Below, one piece after another: positions 27,717 to 36,513 of a DNA stretch of 64,000 nt. The stretch's first letter is position 1, and the number at the start of each line of letters is the position of its first letter. Source of the stretch: UBA1141 sp963665155 (GTDB lineage Bacteria > Chloroflexota > Dehalococcoidia > Lucifugimonadales > UBA3495). Below the pieces are notes generated by a model. The model saw only the letters and a list, made by a program, of their open reading frames with translations, was not told the origin of the DNA and ran no database searches. The stretch is taken from NCBI GenBank assembly GCA_963665155.2, contig CAXXFI010000002.1, positions 248,001-312,000 of the forward strand. Reading direction: 5' to 3'. Made by a program: the position numbers and the translations under genes.

Positions 27717-28313
27717 ATGACCAGGTCCATTTCAGCGGTTTCTATCCCCAACATGACTCAGAAAGCATATACTTCAACCATGTCACATGATTCGGAACAG
27801 GCCTTTTCCCAGGTTGTGGAAGAATACGCAGACTTCGCCTACAACGTGGCGTACCGGATGTTGCGGAACGCTGAGGACGCCGAGGACGCAGTCCAAGAGG
27901 CGTTCATTTCCGCCTACCGCTCCTTCGGGAGATTCAAAGGCGAGTCTAAGATCTCTACCTGGCTCTACCGCATCGTAGTCAACGCTTGCTTGATGAAGAT
28001 CCGCAAGGAAAAATCCAGGTCCAAGTATCTGGTCGAGACCGGCTACAACGAAGAGATCATCAGCGATTGGGGCAACGACCCCGAGGAGGCTGCGGTCAGC
28101 GGCGAACTACGTGAAGTGGTAGAGATGGGGCTGGATGTCCTCTCTCCCGGGTTGAGGGCCGCAATAGTCCTGCGGGACGTCCAAGGACTGTCCACCGACG
28201 AAGGAGCGGAAGCCTTGGGGTTGTCGGTATCAGCCTTCAAATCACGGCTGCACCGGGGCCGCCTGCTTTTGCGCCAGCATATAGACGGTTACCTGGTGAA
28301 ATCGCGCGCGTAA
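27717..28313 (+). CDS. ECF-type RNA polymerase sigma factor
   Basis: 198-aa sigma-70 family factor of the extracytoplasmic-function group. Region 2 is AFSQVVEEYADFAYNVAYRM through DAEDAVQEAFISAYRSFGRF and WLYRIVVNACL; region 4 has LRAAIVLRDVQGLSTDE and LGLSVSAFKSRLHRGR. ATG 27717 has AGGAG 9 bases upstream; the frame is open to 27651. No anti-sigma gene follows: transposable elements start 26 bases after the stop codon and may have displaced it. Confidence 0.92.
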   Translation: MTRSISAVSIPNMTQKAYTSTMSHDSEQAFSQVVEEYADFAYNVAYRMLRNAEDAEDAVQEAFISAYRSFGRFKGESKISTWLYRIVVNACLMKIRKEKSRSKYLVETGYNEEIISDWGNDPEEAAVSGELREVVEMGLDVLSPGLRAAIVLRDVQGLSTDEGAEALGLSVSAFKSRLHRGRLLLRQHIDGYLVKSRA

Positions 28314-28343
28314 TTGGGCGTTAGCACGCAGCCTGGTACCTAG

Positions 28344-28488
28344 TATTACAACGACGCTTTCTCAAATTGGTCAGTTTTGGGGCAGAAATCGCTTCGCGGA
28401 ACGCAAGACCACAAAGCTGTCAGCCCACGCGCCTAACAGCCATGAAGAGGTGCTCAAGGCCCCTTTTTTGTGATCCGTCGTTGTAATA
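28344..28488. mobile_element. 145-bp MITE-like element with IS701-type ends
   Basis: Flanked by CTAG at 28340-28343 and 28489-28492. Its ends are perfect inverted repeats TATTACAACGACG / CGTCGTTGTAATA, sharing the outer TATTACAACG with the IS701 elements here. It holds no transposase, only a short open tail ending near 28473. Probably a non-autonomous derivative moved by an IS701-family transposase. Confidence 0.8.
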
Positions 28489-30270
28489 CTAGAAACCCGG
28501 CTGAAAAGCCCTGCTGTGACGGGATGGCGTGGAGGATAACCAGTGGACTGTAAGTCTGAGGCTAAGAGTGACCCAGTTGGCTGCGGCCAATATGAATTGG
28601 GTAGTAACGATGGGCGACCCTGGGGCTTGCTGGTCCGGTTTATCGTGAGAGGAGCCTGGAGCCGGAGATATCATCCCCATCTTGGTAGCCACCAGGGTCA
28701 GGTTGGCCACCGTGGCCGCCATGAGTAGTTGGAATCGGGTCTTGGCTCGGCCGAAGTAGCGAGATTGGCGGACCCCCAGTTGCGCCAGCCGCGCCAGGCG
28801 ATGCTCGGCCGCCTGGCGCAGCCTACGGTATTCAGCAAAGCCCTCACTCCGCTGGAAGTCCCGGGCTTGTTGCAAGAGCGCCTCTTGGGGATGCAGGGCT
28901 ACGGTGCGTCCCGCCCCGTACCGCGCCGCCACGCACTGGGACCGCAGGGGGCATACGCCGCAGACCGCCGGGTCGAATTGGAAACTCCGGGCCAGGTAGG
29001 TCCGACCCAACCGGTTGGTCCGGGTGCCGAAGGTCCGCAGGGTGTGGGTAACATTACCGGCTGGGCAGGTGCAGGTTCCTGCCTCCAAGTCGATCTGGAA
29101 GTCCTCCTTGGGGAAGCAGGCCTTATTAGGGCGACCCGGCACCTTGGCTATTAGAGTCCGACCAGCATCGGCAAAGGCCTGCCGCGTCCCGCCATCCCCA
29201 TAGGCCGCATCCCCGATAGTCTCCTCCACCGCTATGCCCGTGTTCTCCTCACTCTGCTCCACCAGTTCCAGGACTCCAGTGTTGTCACCGGCATTGCCGG
29301 GCAGGATGTCTACCGCGGTCACCAGTTGGGAATCGGTATCCACCACCACCGCAGCCTTATGTCCGTCGAAGCGTTTGCTGCTGCTTTTACGGCCGTGGCG
29401 CATCTCCGGGTCGTGTACCGAAGGGATGCGGTCCCGGCTTACCCCATCCTTCAGGGCTGGGCCATCCTCCTGGCGTTCCACATCCTGCAGTAACAGTTGC
29501 CCCAGCAACTCCGCCGCTTCCACTATACCCTGGCGCTGGGGGCTCTCCTCGGGGAACTGACCCTGGACCTGACGGGCCAGCTCCAACACCAGGTCGGCAT
29601 CGGCTACTATCTTCTGCAGTAAGGCTTGCCGCTCTTTCTGGTTGTCCCAGTCAATCTCTGCCTCTCCCTTCACACTGGAGCCAAAGTAGAGTTCCAGACC
29701 GTGTCTCAAGGCCCATTCCTCGGGCCGCGTCCCATCCAGGTCCGAAAGCGCCCGCACTACCTGGACTATGCCGTCGGCCAGCAAGTTGTAGGTGTCCTTG
29801 ACCGCCCCTCGGCCCAGAATGTAGGTGGTGTCTACCGCCACCTTCATCCGGCGTCCTTTCAGGTATCCGGTCTGCCGGGCGAATTGGAGGCTGCGCTGAA
29901 AGACGGCCCGCACCCGGTCGTGGAGGATCAGCTGGGCTCGAAACAGCTGCAGCGTGCTCTTGGCAAAGGGCCGGTCCTCCACCTCAATCCCCAACGCCAC
30001 CTTCCACCGGATATCAAAATCCGCCCGCTGTTTGGCTTCGGCGTCGCTGACTTTGTCGTAGGCTTGCAACAACAGCGCAGTGGCCACCAGACTTGGGGGC
30101 ACGCTATCCCGGCCATTGTCTGGGCAATATAGCTCGGCGAACTCTTCGTCTCGAAATAGCTGTCCCCGCAGGGAGGCCAGGAAGCCATAGAAGGAGCCCC
30201 GGCCCACATAGTCCAGGTACAGGTGATCCGCTTCCAGCAGCCCTCGTTGCGCCGACCGTACTCCCAGCAT
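28489..30270 (-). CDS. IS1182-family transposase (ISb copy 3)
   Basis: 593 aa, identical to the product at 13525-15306. ATG 30270 has GGGAGG 6 bases upstream. DDE-type core with VDTTYILGRG and IGDAAYGDGG and a Cys-rich C-terminal region. The final sense codon is completed, and the stop codon provided, by the flanking CTAG. Complete and apparently intact. Confidence 0.94.
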   Translation of the reverse strand: MLGVRSAQRGLLEADHLYLDYVGRGSFYGFLASLRGQLFRDEEFAELYCPDNGRDSVPPSLVATALLLQAYDKVSDAEAKQRADFDIRWKVALGIEVEDRPFAKSTLQLFRAQLILHDRVRAVFQRSLQFARQTGYLKGRRMKVAVDTTYILGRGAVKDTYNLLADGIVQVVRALSDLDGTRPEEWALRHGLELYFGSSVKGEAEIDWDNQKERQALLQKIVADADLVLELARQVQGQFPEESPQRQGIVEAAELLGQLLLQDVERQEDGPALKDGVSRDRIPSVHDPEMRHGRKSSSKRFDGHKAAVVVDTDSQLVTAVDILPGNAGDNTGVLELVEQSEENTGIAVEETIGDAAYGDGGTRQAFADAGRTLIAKVPGRPNKACFPKEDFQIDLEAGTCTCPAGNVTHTLRTFGTRTNRLGRTYLARSFQFDPAVCGVCPLRSQCVAARYGAGRTVALHPQEALLQQARDFQRSEGFAEYRRLRQAAEHRLARLAQLGVRQSRYFGRAKTRFQLLMAATVANLTLVATKMGMISPAPGSSHDKPDQQAPGSPIVTTQFILAAANWVTLSLRLTVHWLSSTPSRHSRAFQPGF

Positions 30271-30353
30271 CCTCAACCTCCCACACCCATTTATTAAATC
30301 TCTTGCCCAGTATATCGGGACAGCCTAGGTCAGGGTACTTTTCGGCCGGAGTT
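28493..30353 (-). mobile_element. ISb, copy 3 (complete)
   Basis: 1861 bp between CTAG 28489-28492 and CTAG 30354-30357. Ends AAACCCGGCTGAAAAG and CTTTTCGGCCGGAGTT form imperfect 16-bp inverted repeats. It abuts the MITE on one side and the IS701 element on the other, sharing a single CTAG with each. Best reference copy of this element in the window. Confidence 0.93.
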
Positions 30354-30357
30354 CTAG

Positions 30358-31815
30358 TATTACAACGTCAGTTAGTTTGATAGGATGACTGTGTAGCTGG
30401 AGAGGGAATAGGCAGGTGAGGTGGGGATGTGGATGCGGCAGCTTTCGAGCAGGTGTACGGGTCATTTCGGGATTTTCACGCTTACTTCGCGCCGCTGTTT
30501 GGCCGCCGGGAGACGCGGGAGCACAGCGGTCATTATCTCCAGGCCCTGCTGGTACAGTCTGGGGAGCGGCGCAACGCTGAGAACCTGTCGGAGACGGTTC
30601 CGGGGTCAGCCCGAGGGATGCAGCGGTTTCTCACCGATTCTCCCTGGGACGATGAGGTGATTATAGGACGGCTGCAGGAGTACCTGGGAACCCGGCTGGA
30701 GCATCCGGAAGGGGTGTGGGTGCTGGACGGCAGCGACTTTCCCAAGCAGGGGAGGAAGTCGGTGGGAGTGGCCCGGCAGTACTGCGGGAGGCTGGGGAAG
30801 GTGGCCAACTGCCAGGCGGGGATGTTCCTGGCCTATGTCAGCCCGTTGGGACGGGCATTGGTGGACAAGGGGCTGTATCTGCCCGAGAGTTGGACCTCGG
30901 ACAAAGACCGGTGTGAGGCGGCGGGTGTGCCGGAGGATAGGCAGGGCTACCGGTCCAAGACGGAGTTGGCCTTGGAGATGGTGGGGCGGGCGCAGGAGCG
31001 GGGCCACCTGAAGGCTGGATGGGTCGCGGCGGACGACGCCTTCGGGATGTCGCCGTCCTTCCGGGAGGGCCTGGCGGCCTTGGGGATGTGGTACGTGCTG
31101 GACGTTCCGTCCGGCTTTACGGTGTGGCCGCCGGAGCCTGCCTGGACCAGTGCGGAGTATCAGGGATTCGGGCGTCCCCGCAAACCCAGGCTGCGAGACG
31201 GTCAGCGCCGGACCATGGAGCAGCGCAGCGACGAGTTGCCGGAGGAGGCCTGGCGTGAGATTACGGTGGCCGAGGGAAGCCAGGGGCCACGCAGCTACCT
31301 TTTCAGCGCCCAGAGGGTGCGACCGACCAGCAGGCGCAAGCCCGGCGAAATCCACTGGGCCGTCTACCGCCGGAACCGGGACGGCAGCGAACCCCGCTAC
31401 TACCTGTCCAATGCTCCGGAGGATACCCCGTTGGAGACCCTGGCATACGTGGGACGCTCCCGTTGGCGTATAGAAACGGAGTTTGAGACGGAGAAAAGCG
31501 ACGTAGGCCTGGACGAGTACGAGACCCGCACCTGGGCTGGCTGGCATCACCACGTGGCCCTGTGCCTGCTGGGCGGAGCTTTTCTGCTGAGCCTGCAACA
31601 GGCTTGGGGGGAAAAAGATGCCCCGGATCACGAAGCCGCAGGTCTACCGGGTGGTGCGGGAAATGCTGCCCCGGGAACGGTTCGGGCCAACCGAGTTGCT
31701 GCGGTGGCTTGAGGATACGCAGGACAGTAACGAACGGGCCAAACGCTCCCATGCCAAGCGCCGCGCCGCCATGCGGGCATCACCCCACATCCCTCCCTGA
31801 ACTGACGTTGTAATA
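30358..31815 (+). mobile_element. IS701-family element, full-length copy
   Basis: 1458 bp between CTAG 30354-30357 and CTAG 31816-31819 with inverted ends TATTACAACGTCAGTT / AACTGACGTTGTAATA. It differs from the copy at 10397 by having the extra 90 bp and a few substitutions. Third element in the chain MITE-ISb-IS701. Confidence 0.94.
30429..31712 (+). CDS. IS701-family transposase
   Basis: 427-aa DDE transposase from a GTG start. Catalytic regions visible: VWVLDGSDFPKQG (first Asp), AGWVAADDAFGMS (second Asp) and WRIETEFETEKSDVG (Glu), plus the family stretch SVGVARQYCGRLGKVANCQ. Length is usual for the family. Apparently intact and a plausible source of movement for the 145-bp MITE. Confidence 0.93.
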   Translation: MDAAAFEQVYGSFRDFHAYFAPLFGRRETREHSGHYLQALLVQSGERRNAENLSETVPGSARGMQRFLTDSPWDDEVIIGRLQEYLGTRLEHPEGVWVLDGSDFPKQGRKSVGVARQYCGRLGKVANCQAGMFLAYVSPLGRALVDKGLYLPESWTSDKDRCEAAGVPEDRQGYRSKTELALEMVGRAQERGHLKAGWVAADDAFGMSPSFREGLAALGMWYVLDVPSGFTVWPPEPAWTSAEYQGFGRPRKPRLRDGQRRTMEQRSDELPEEAWREITVAEGSQGPRSYLFSAQRVRPTSRRKPGEIHWAVYRRNRDGSEPRYYLSNAPEDTPLETLAYVGRSRWRIETEFETEKSDVGLDEYETRTWAGWHHHVALCLLGGAFLLSLQQAWGEKDAPDHEAAGLPGGAGNAAPGTVRANRVAAVA

Positions 31816-31947
31816 CTAGGGCGCGATGGGTCGCACGACAACCTCTAGGAGCTGCCCACTCTTATTCTGCTGATGCTTTGTCTGCTGTCCTTTTGTCGAA
31901 AGCGGTTACCTGGATTCAGTTACCAATGGCTGCATGGCGACGAGCTA

Positions 31948-33555
31948 CTAATGAGCATCCGGGCCGCCCCACAAACTCCTGCGCCAGAATCCCAGTCGTG
32001 GTAGCTGGTCATAAACGGGTTCCAAGGCTAATACTACCTGGAATTGCCCTTTGTCCTCCACCGTAACATGGTCGACGATGTTCCGCATCACCTCGGCCTT
32101 GTCTTCATCCGTCATGGTGTCCAGGCGGCTGGTAATCTCCGCGCTAACCGTCATTAAATCCTGTAGATACTCTAAAGCGGTGGCAATTTGGCTGGCCTCA
32201 GTTTCCAACCGATAAACTTCATCTCCGAAGAACTCCAACGGCTCGGTGATCCCTTTCATGCGAATATCTAACTCGCCCTCAGAAACATAACCTTTTTGGA
32301 ATAGTTGGAAGGCCCGGCCCTTTTCGGATTCAACGGCTTCCATCTGTCCCCGAGCTTTCCCCAACTCAGCCATCATTCCCCCATCCCGGAGGTCGTGCTC
32401 CCGAGCGTTGATTAGGGCTTTGACTTCCTCCGGGTTGGTCAGAAAGTCCACCACCGCTTTCCAGACAATCGGTTCAATGGCCTTGCCGTAGATATAGGTG
32501 GTCGGGCAATCGGTGTTGGGCCTTATGCCCCGTGTACACACATATTTGGTGCGAAGTTGGTCTGTGGGTATTCTGACCTTGATGCCATCCTTCTTAGTTC
32601 GGTACTGGACTTGGTAAGAGGCCTGTGTGGTGTATCGCTTGCCGCAGTGACCCCACCACAGCATGCCCCTCAGCAGGTAACTGGCCTGGTGGCGTCGATC
32701 CTTCCGGTAACTTTGTCTGGATGGATTTTTACGCTCATGTTGTGCCTTCTCATAGGTCGCGTCGTCGATGATTCGGGGGTACTCAACCGTTGTCCAAGTG
32801 TCTTGTGGCATAGTCTTAGAGTGCTTCACGGCGCGCTCACCGTCGTCTTTCATGAAATACCGCTTTCTACCAAACACTCCCCGGCCAACATAGGCGGGGT
32901 TGCTGATTATATCCCATACCCTGGATGCGCTCCATTCGTTGCGGTTGCGTGTCAGGATACCGTCACCGGAGAGGCCCCTTACGATGCTCCGGCAGCCCTG
33001 ACCGCCAATGTACTCCGCGAACATACGCCGAACGTTAACGGCCTCTTCGTCAACAATGACAGGCTTGGAGTCTTGGCCAATTGCGTAGCCGTACTTGGCT
33101 ACCCCGGCTATCTTGCCCTTGCTAGCGCGGCCTTTGGCTCCCATCCTGGCCCTCTCACGGATATTGTCTAATTCTATTTTCCCAACGGCGGCGAGCAGGC
33201 CGAAGGTGTTCAAGTCAATCGTATCCTTGACCGCCTCGATGGTGATATCGGTGCCTTCTATCGCCTCCATGAGCAACGCAGCCGGGTACATGCCACGGGA
33301 TAGCCGGTCGGATTTCCAGGCTACTATCACGTCAAAGAGTCCTTGCTGTGCGTCCTTGAGCATGCGTTGGAAAGCGGGACGACGTTTGGATGCGCCCGAG
33401 AATCCAGGGTCTTGGTAGTATGGCCGTTCCCCGACGATGGTATAGCCCTTCGACTCGCAGTAAGCCTCGATATCGGCCAACTGGAAGGCCAGAGATACCT
33501 TATCCTCTTCTGCCTGATGTGCTGTGCTCACCCTGGTGTAGATAGCTGCCCTCAT
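31948..33555 (-). CDS. Large serine recombinase (prophage integrase)
   Basis: 535-aa integrase/excisionase of the large serine family, catalysing attP-attB recombination. Resolvase domain at about 1-140: IYTRVSTAHQ with nucleophile Ser10 and AWKSDRLSRG with active-site Arg. The recombinase domain (about 155-260) has GYAIGQDSKPVIVDEEAV, then a zinc-ribbon region and a coiled-coil (about 385-490). The ribbon is degenerate: the first Cys position is Trp in LWWGHCGKRYT. It overlaps the upstream zinc-finger gene by 4 bases and marks the left edge of the prophage. No att site could be recognised. Confidence 0.92.
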   Translation of the reverse strand: MRAAIYTRVSTAHQAEEDKVSLAFQLADIEAYCESKGYTIVGERPYYQDPGFSGASKRRPAFQRMLKDAQQGLFDVIVAWKSDRLSRGMYPAALLMEAIEGTDITIEAVKDTIDLNTFGLLAAVGKIELDNIRERARMGAKGRASKGKIAGVAKYGYAIGQDSKPVIVDEEAVNVRRMFAEYIGGQGCRSIVRGLSGDGILTRNRNEWSASRVWDIISNPAYVGRGVFGRKRYFMKDDGERAVKHSKTMPQDTWTTVEYPRIIDDATYEKAQHERKNPSRQSYRKDRRHQASYLLRGMLWWGHCGKRYTTQASYQVQYRTKKDGIKVRIPTDQLRTKYVCTRGIRPNTDCPTTYIYGKAIEPIVWKAVVDFLTNPEEVKALINAREHDLRDGGMMAELGKARGQMEAVESEKGRAFQLFQKGYVSEGELDIRMKGITEPLEFFGDEVYRLETEASQIATALEYLQDLMTVSAEITSRLDTMTDEDKAEVMRNIVDHVTVEDKGQFQVVLALEPVYDQLPRLGFWRRSLWGGPDAH

Positions 33556-33731
33556 TCGTTACCTTCCTGTGCACTTTTTTTGCGTCTTCTGTAGGCTCGA
33601 ACTTGGCAAGCCCGTTTGTCATACCTCTGAATCTTAATTGCCATAAAACTCTGCCCACATTCGGGGCAAACATGCCTGATTATGGAGTGAGACTTGGCTG
33701 CTTGTGATAGTTTATCGCGCAGGGTTCCCAT
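33552..33731 (-). CDS. Small zinc-finger protein upstream of the integrase
   Basis: 59-aa basic protein with one CPECG knuckle (CxxC) and a third Cys in KRACQVRAYRRRKK, resembling small zinc-binding DNA-interacting proteins. ATG 33731 is chosen over upstream in-frame codons because a good promoter -10 ends only 6 bases before it, so upstream starts would lie inside the promoter. Its stop overlaps the integrase start (ATGA), so the two are translationally coupled. It may regulate or assist recombination; that is inference. Confidence 0.7.
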   Translation of the reverse strand: MGTLRDKLSQAAKSHSIIRHVCPECGQSFMAIKIQRYDKRACQVRAYRRRKKSAQEGNE

Positions 33732-33737
33732 GCACAG

Positions 33738-33767
33738 ATTATACCGAGTTCTCATGCACACAGTCAA
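33738..33767 (-). promoter_or_regulatory. Sigma-70 promoter giving a leaderless integrase-operon mRNA
   Basis: TTGACT (33767-33762) and perfect TATAAT (33743-33738) with an 18-base spacer. The ATG at 33731 begins 6 bases after the -10, where transcription should start, so the message would have no 5' leader. Confidence 0.75.
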
Positions 33768-33795
33768 GCGCTCGTTACCCATTTGAGTCCTGGCT

Positions 33796-33912
33796 TACAA
33801 CCTGCTGGAGGGTATGAAGCGCTGGTTGCTAACCAGTCTTCAGACCAGGCTGATCAAAATCGGAGGACGGCCGGTACGCCATGCCGGATGGCTGGTGTTT
33901 CAGCTTGCTGAA
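33796..33912 (+). pseudogene. IS1380-family transposase remnant
   Basis: About 39 codons read YNLLEGMKRWLLTSLQTR, then LIKIGGR and AGWLVFQLAE, matching the C-terminus of IS1380-type transposases. The usual following AVP segment is lost. No other part of the element is seen, so this is a decayed fragment next to the prophage integrase. Confidence 0.55.
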
Positions 33913-34126
33913 TCGTCGTCGCTGAGTACGTGCATGAGTTTCGCCCTGAGCTTGACGACGCTCTGGGACTAACACACCGCTCAATTAGCCGGAGGCAGCC
34001 AAAAGGGGTCACTGAAGACTTCGAAGCTACTGGAGGAGTACCCTAACAGGTGGGGAGGCATCCACAACCAGAAGGTAGTAGGGCTGCACCGGATGTTCAG
34101 TCCCTCGTTCACTTGAAGAAAAGGGG

Positions 34127-34519
34127 TTACGTAACGGGGTTGATTTTCGAAATTTTGTCCCGCAATTGTGGATTGAGTTCGGAGATATCGAATCTTTTAC
34201 TATCGCAATTATCGCGGATTTTATTCAGGATGATATCCTTTTTTACAATCCCCATCATCGACTTAGGCGTATTGCCGATCAATCTCGCCAGGTCTACGGC
34301 CTTGGGGATGGTCAGAATCAGCAAATCACGATGGAGGACGTTAACTCCGGCATCTGGCGTGCCCCCATTAACGATATTTATTTCGATATCCAACCTGGAA
34401 TCGGTGAAGCCGTATCTCTTTGTTTGCCCTCTGCCTGGCCGCGTTCTCAGCTTGCGCCTGTGCCGCCAGGTCTTCACGTTGTTGGCGGAGTGGCTGCATG
34501 GCCTCAAGTGCTCGGGCAA
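34127..34519 (-). CDS. Prophage hypothetical protein, start uncertain
   Basis: Open frame whose last ~95 codons look like real protein (LDIEINIVNGGTPDAG, LILTIPKAVDLARLIG, a charged C-terminus). Its first ~35 codons overlap, in another frame, the preceding coiled-coil gene and look like shadow. A TTG at 34393 would give 88 aa. Alternatively the two frames are one gene joined by a +1 shift near 34405-34425. No family recognised. Confidence 0.4.
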   Translation of the reverse strand: MPEHLRPCSHSANNVKTWRHRRKLRTRPGRGQTKRYGFTDSRLDIEINIVNGGTPDAGVNVLHRDLLILTIPKAVDLARLIGNTPKSMMGIVKKDIILNKIRDNCDSKRFDISELNPQLRDKISKINPVT

Positions 34520-34667
34520 TACGGGCTTGTGCAGCGGCTAATGCCTTTGTGTCGCCTTCGGACTTGGCAACCTCGCTGGCGACGTACGAATCAGCCAATA
34601 CCACGGAATGCGCCTGAATGGCTGCGTCAATTGCGATTAGCTCGTCTTGGACTGTAGTTGTGATCAT
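34368..34667 (-). CDS. Prophage coiled-coil protein
   Basis: 99 aa, Ala/Gln/Glu-rich with a long predicted coiled coil (AAAQARIARALEAMQPLRQQ region). The start ATG 34667 overlaps the terminase stop (TAATG), so translation is coupled. The C-terminus (RNKYR) ends inside the next frame. Not recognised; position suggests a head-morphogenesis or scaffold-like role, which is inference only. Confidence 0.55.
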   Translation of the reverse strand: MITTTVQDELIAIDAAIQAHSVVLADSYVASEVAKSEGDTKALAAAQARIARALEAMQPLRQQREDLAAQAQAENAARQRANKEIRLHRFQVGYRNKYR

Positions 34668-36513
34668 TAGGCCGTCACCTCTTCAACTTCTTGACGCCGC
34701 GATACTTCCCTCAAGGAATTTGGGTAGGCCTTTTTTAGAGCCTTGGCCTCGGTTTCCGGCAATTCAAGCTGGTCGTCCGTTTGTAGCCACATAAGCTCGC
34801 CGGTTGAATTCCGCCAACGGCCCTGGGTTAATCCATGCCATTGAAGGGTAACCAACTGCGGTGGCCGTGCCTTGGGCGGCTCCACAACCGGGATATCATC
34901 GTCGGGGAGCCATCGGGCAACGATTTCCAGCTTGTCTGGGTGCGACGCCACCAACATGTCTCCGATATACTGGGGCACCCACGTCTCTTCATCCGCCAGG
35001 AATCGATAGTAATCCCCACCGGCTCCCGGCACGCTGTATTCATGTTTGGTGTGGGCCAGAATTTTCACTGCAGGTTGTTTCTGCTCCATTTTGACGCTCC
35101 CTTTATTCAACAGTTTTGCTTTTGCCATTCGGGTCAAGGCGGGTTCGTTGCCAAAGTAGATGCCCGGCCCAATTGGCGAGGTACTGGCCGCCAATATGGC
35201 CAGTCCCAAGGCCATCGCCCGGTCGCTGAACCCACGCTTGCCATGGTCTACTCTCCAGCCTGCAGCAGTTTGCACTGTCCTGAGGCCAAGAATCTCGGCT
35301 TCTAATGCCTCGTCTGGGTACAGCCTCAATGACCGGCCCGTGATTGCTTCAAAAAGAGTTTCCGATAACCGGGCTATTGATGTTGCGGTAAACGTGAACT
35401 CCTCAATGCGCATCTGGCCCCGGAGCTTTTGAATGGTGCTTTGCAACTGCCATGGGTCAACGCTGACCCTCAGGTTGGCATAGCGGCGGTCAGCGTCAAC
35501 CAAGGCGGTTTCCACCTCTTCAATCGACACCGGTGCCCCCTTGCTGCCTTGCCATACTTGGAGTTCGTCTAACACGACCTGCCCATCCGCCATGTGGACT
35601 ATCGCCAAGGCAGTCCGGTCTTTGACAAGGCCCAAGTCCAACCCGCCGAAGTATGGGCCGTCGTATCCCTGATGGCAGGGGAGAAGGTCAGGGTCTATAC
35701 ACTGGGCCAATTGCTCCCTCGTGACAAAATCGCCGCCCTGGGCGACCCACCGATTGAGTATCAAGCGCTCGAACGTGCCGGGGGTTACGTCCTTTGCATT
35801 CGTTCGATCCACGCTGGCGACAACCACGACGCTATTACTCCTTCTGGAGAATATAACCAGCCTTCACGCTCCGCATCAGCCCTAACCGAGTATTGCCAGC
35901 TTCTTTCCGCATCAAACCCAGCGTTGGACAAGATAAGGGTCTGCGCGTTTGGCACTTTCCCGGTGGCGCTATACAATGCGCCGAACAATTCCTGGCCCCG
36001 ATCTGGCCAGACCGCCAATTCTTCCAGCACCAGGCGGGTTCGGGCATGGGTGCCAAACAGGCCATAGGCGCTCGCAAGGTCAGAGCTTAGGACTCTTATC
36101 CGGCTCCCGTTGCCGGGCACGTTGAATACTTCTTTCGTCTGCTTGAACGATGCCCGTAAGTCTTCATTCCTGGCCAAATATCCCTTGATGTTGTCCAATA
36201 TGATCTGACCTTGTTCCACATCAGCGGCGACACACACAACTTCGGTTGATGGAAATAACAAGGCTTCGGCCATAGCGACGGCGGCGACGGCTCCGGTTTT
36301 CCAAGAGCCTCTGCCCATTTCTATAAACACCGTGGGATACAATGGCAGCCCGTCATCGTTGGTGGCGAATATCGGGCGCAGCACATTGTCGACTACCCAC
36401 TGGTCGTTCCCTATGGCGTCGCCAATGGTGCGGCCGTCCTAGAGCCGGATTTGCTCCAAGACAAATAGCGTTGGGTCAGACATGTACTCTGCCAAGGTCT
36501 CGTTAGATATCAT
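34667..36513 (-). pseudogene. terL: Phage terminase large subunit, broken by an amber codon and a frameshift
   Basis: ATG 36513 opens the gene, overlapping the small-subunit gene by 11 bases. After 24 codons (ending LEQIRL) an in-frame TAG sits at 36441-36439, then the frame continues DGRTIGDAIGND. ATPase domain: FIEMGRGSWKTGAVAA (Walker A) and LVLEELAVW (Walker B). Near 35785-35800 the frame shifts by -1 (AWIERMQR then DVTPGTFERL). The nuclease domain follows (YFGGLDLGLVKDRTAL, RVSVDPWQL, GKRGFSDRAMAL) plus a ~120-residue C-terminal extension. Two independent lesions indicate a decaying prophage. Confidence 0.82.

Noticed and set aside
33938..33960. Second REP element (GCCCTGAGCTTGACG)
   Set aside because: Only a partial, non-palindromic match to the REP core; too degenerate to annotate.
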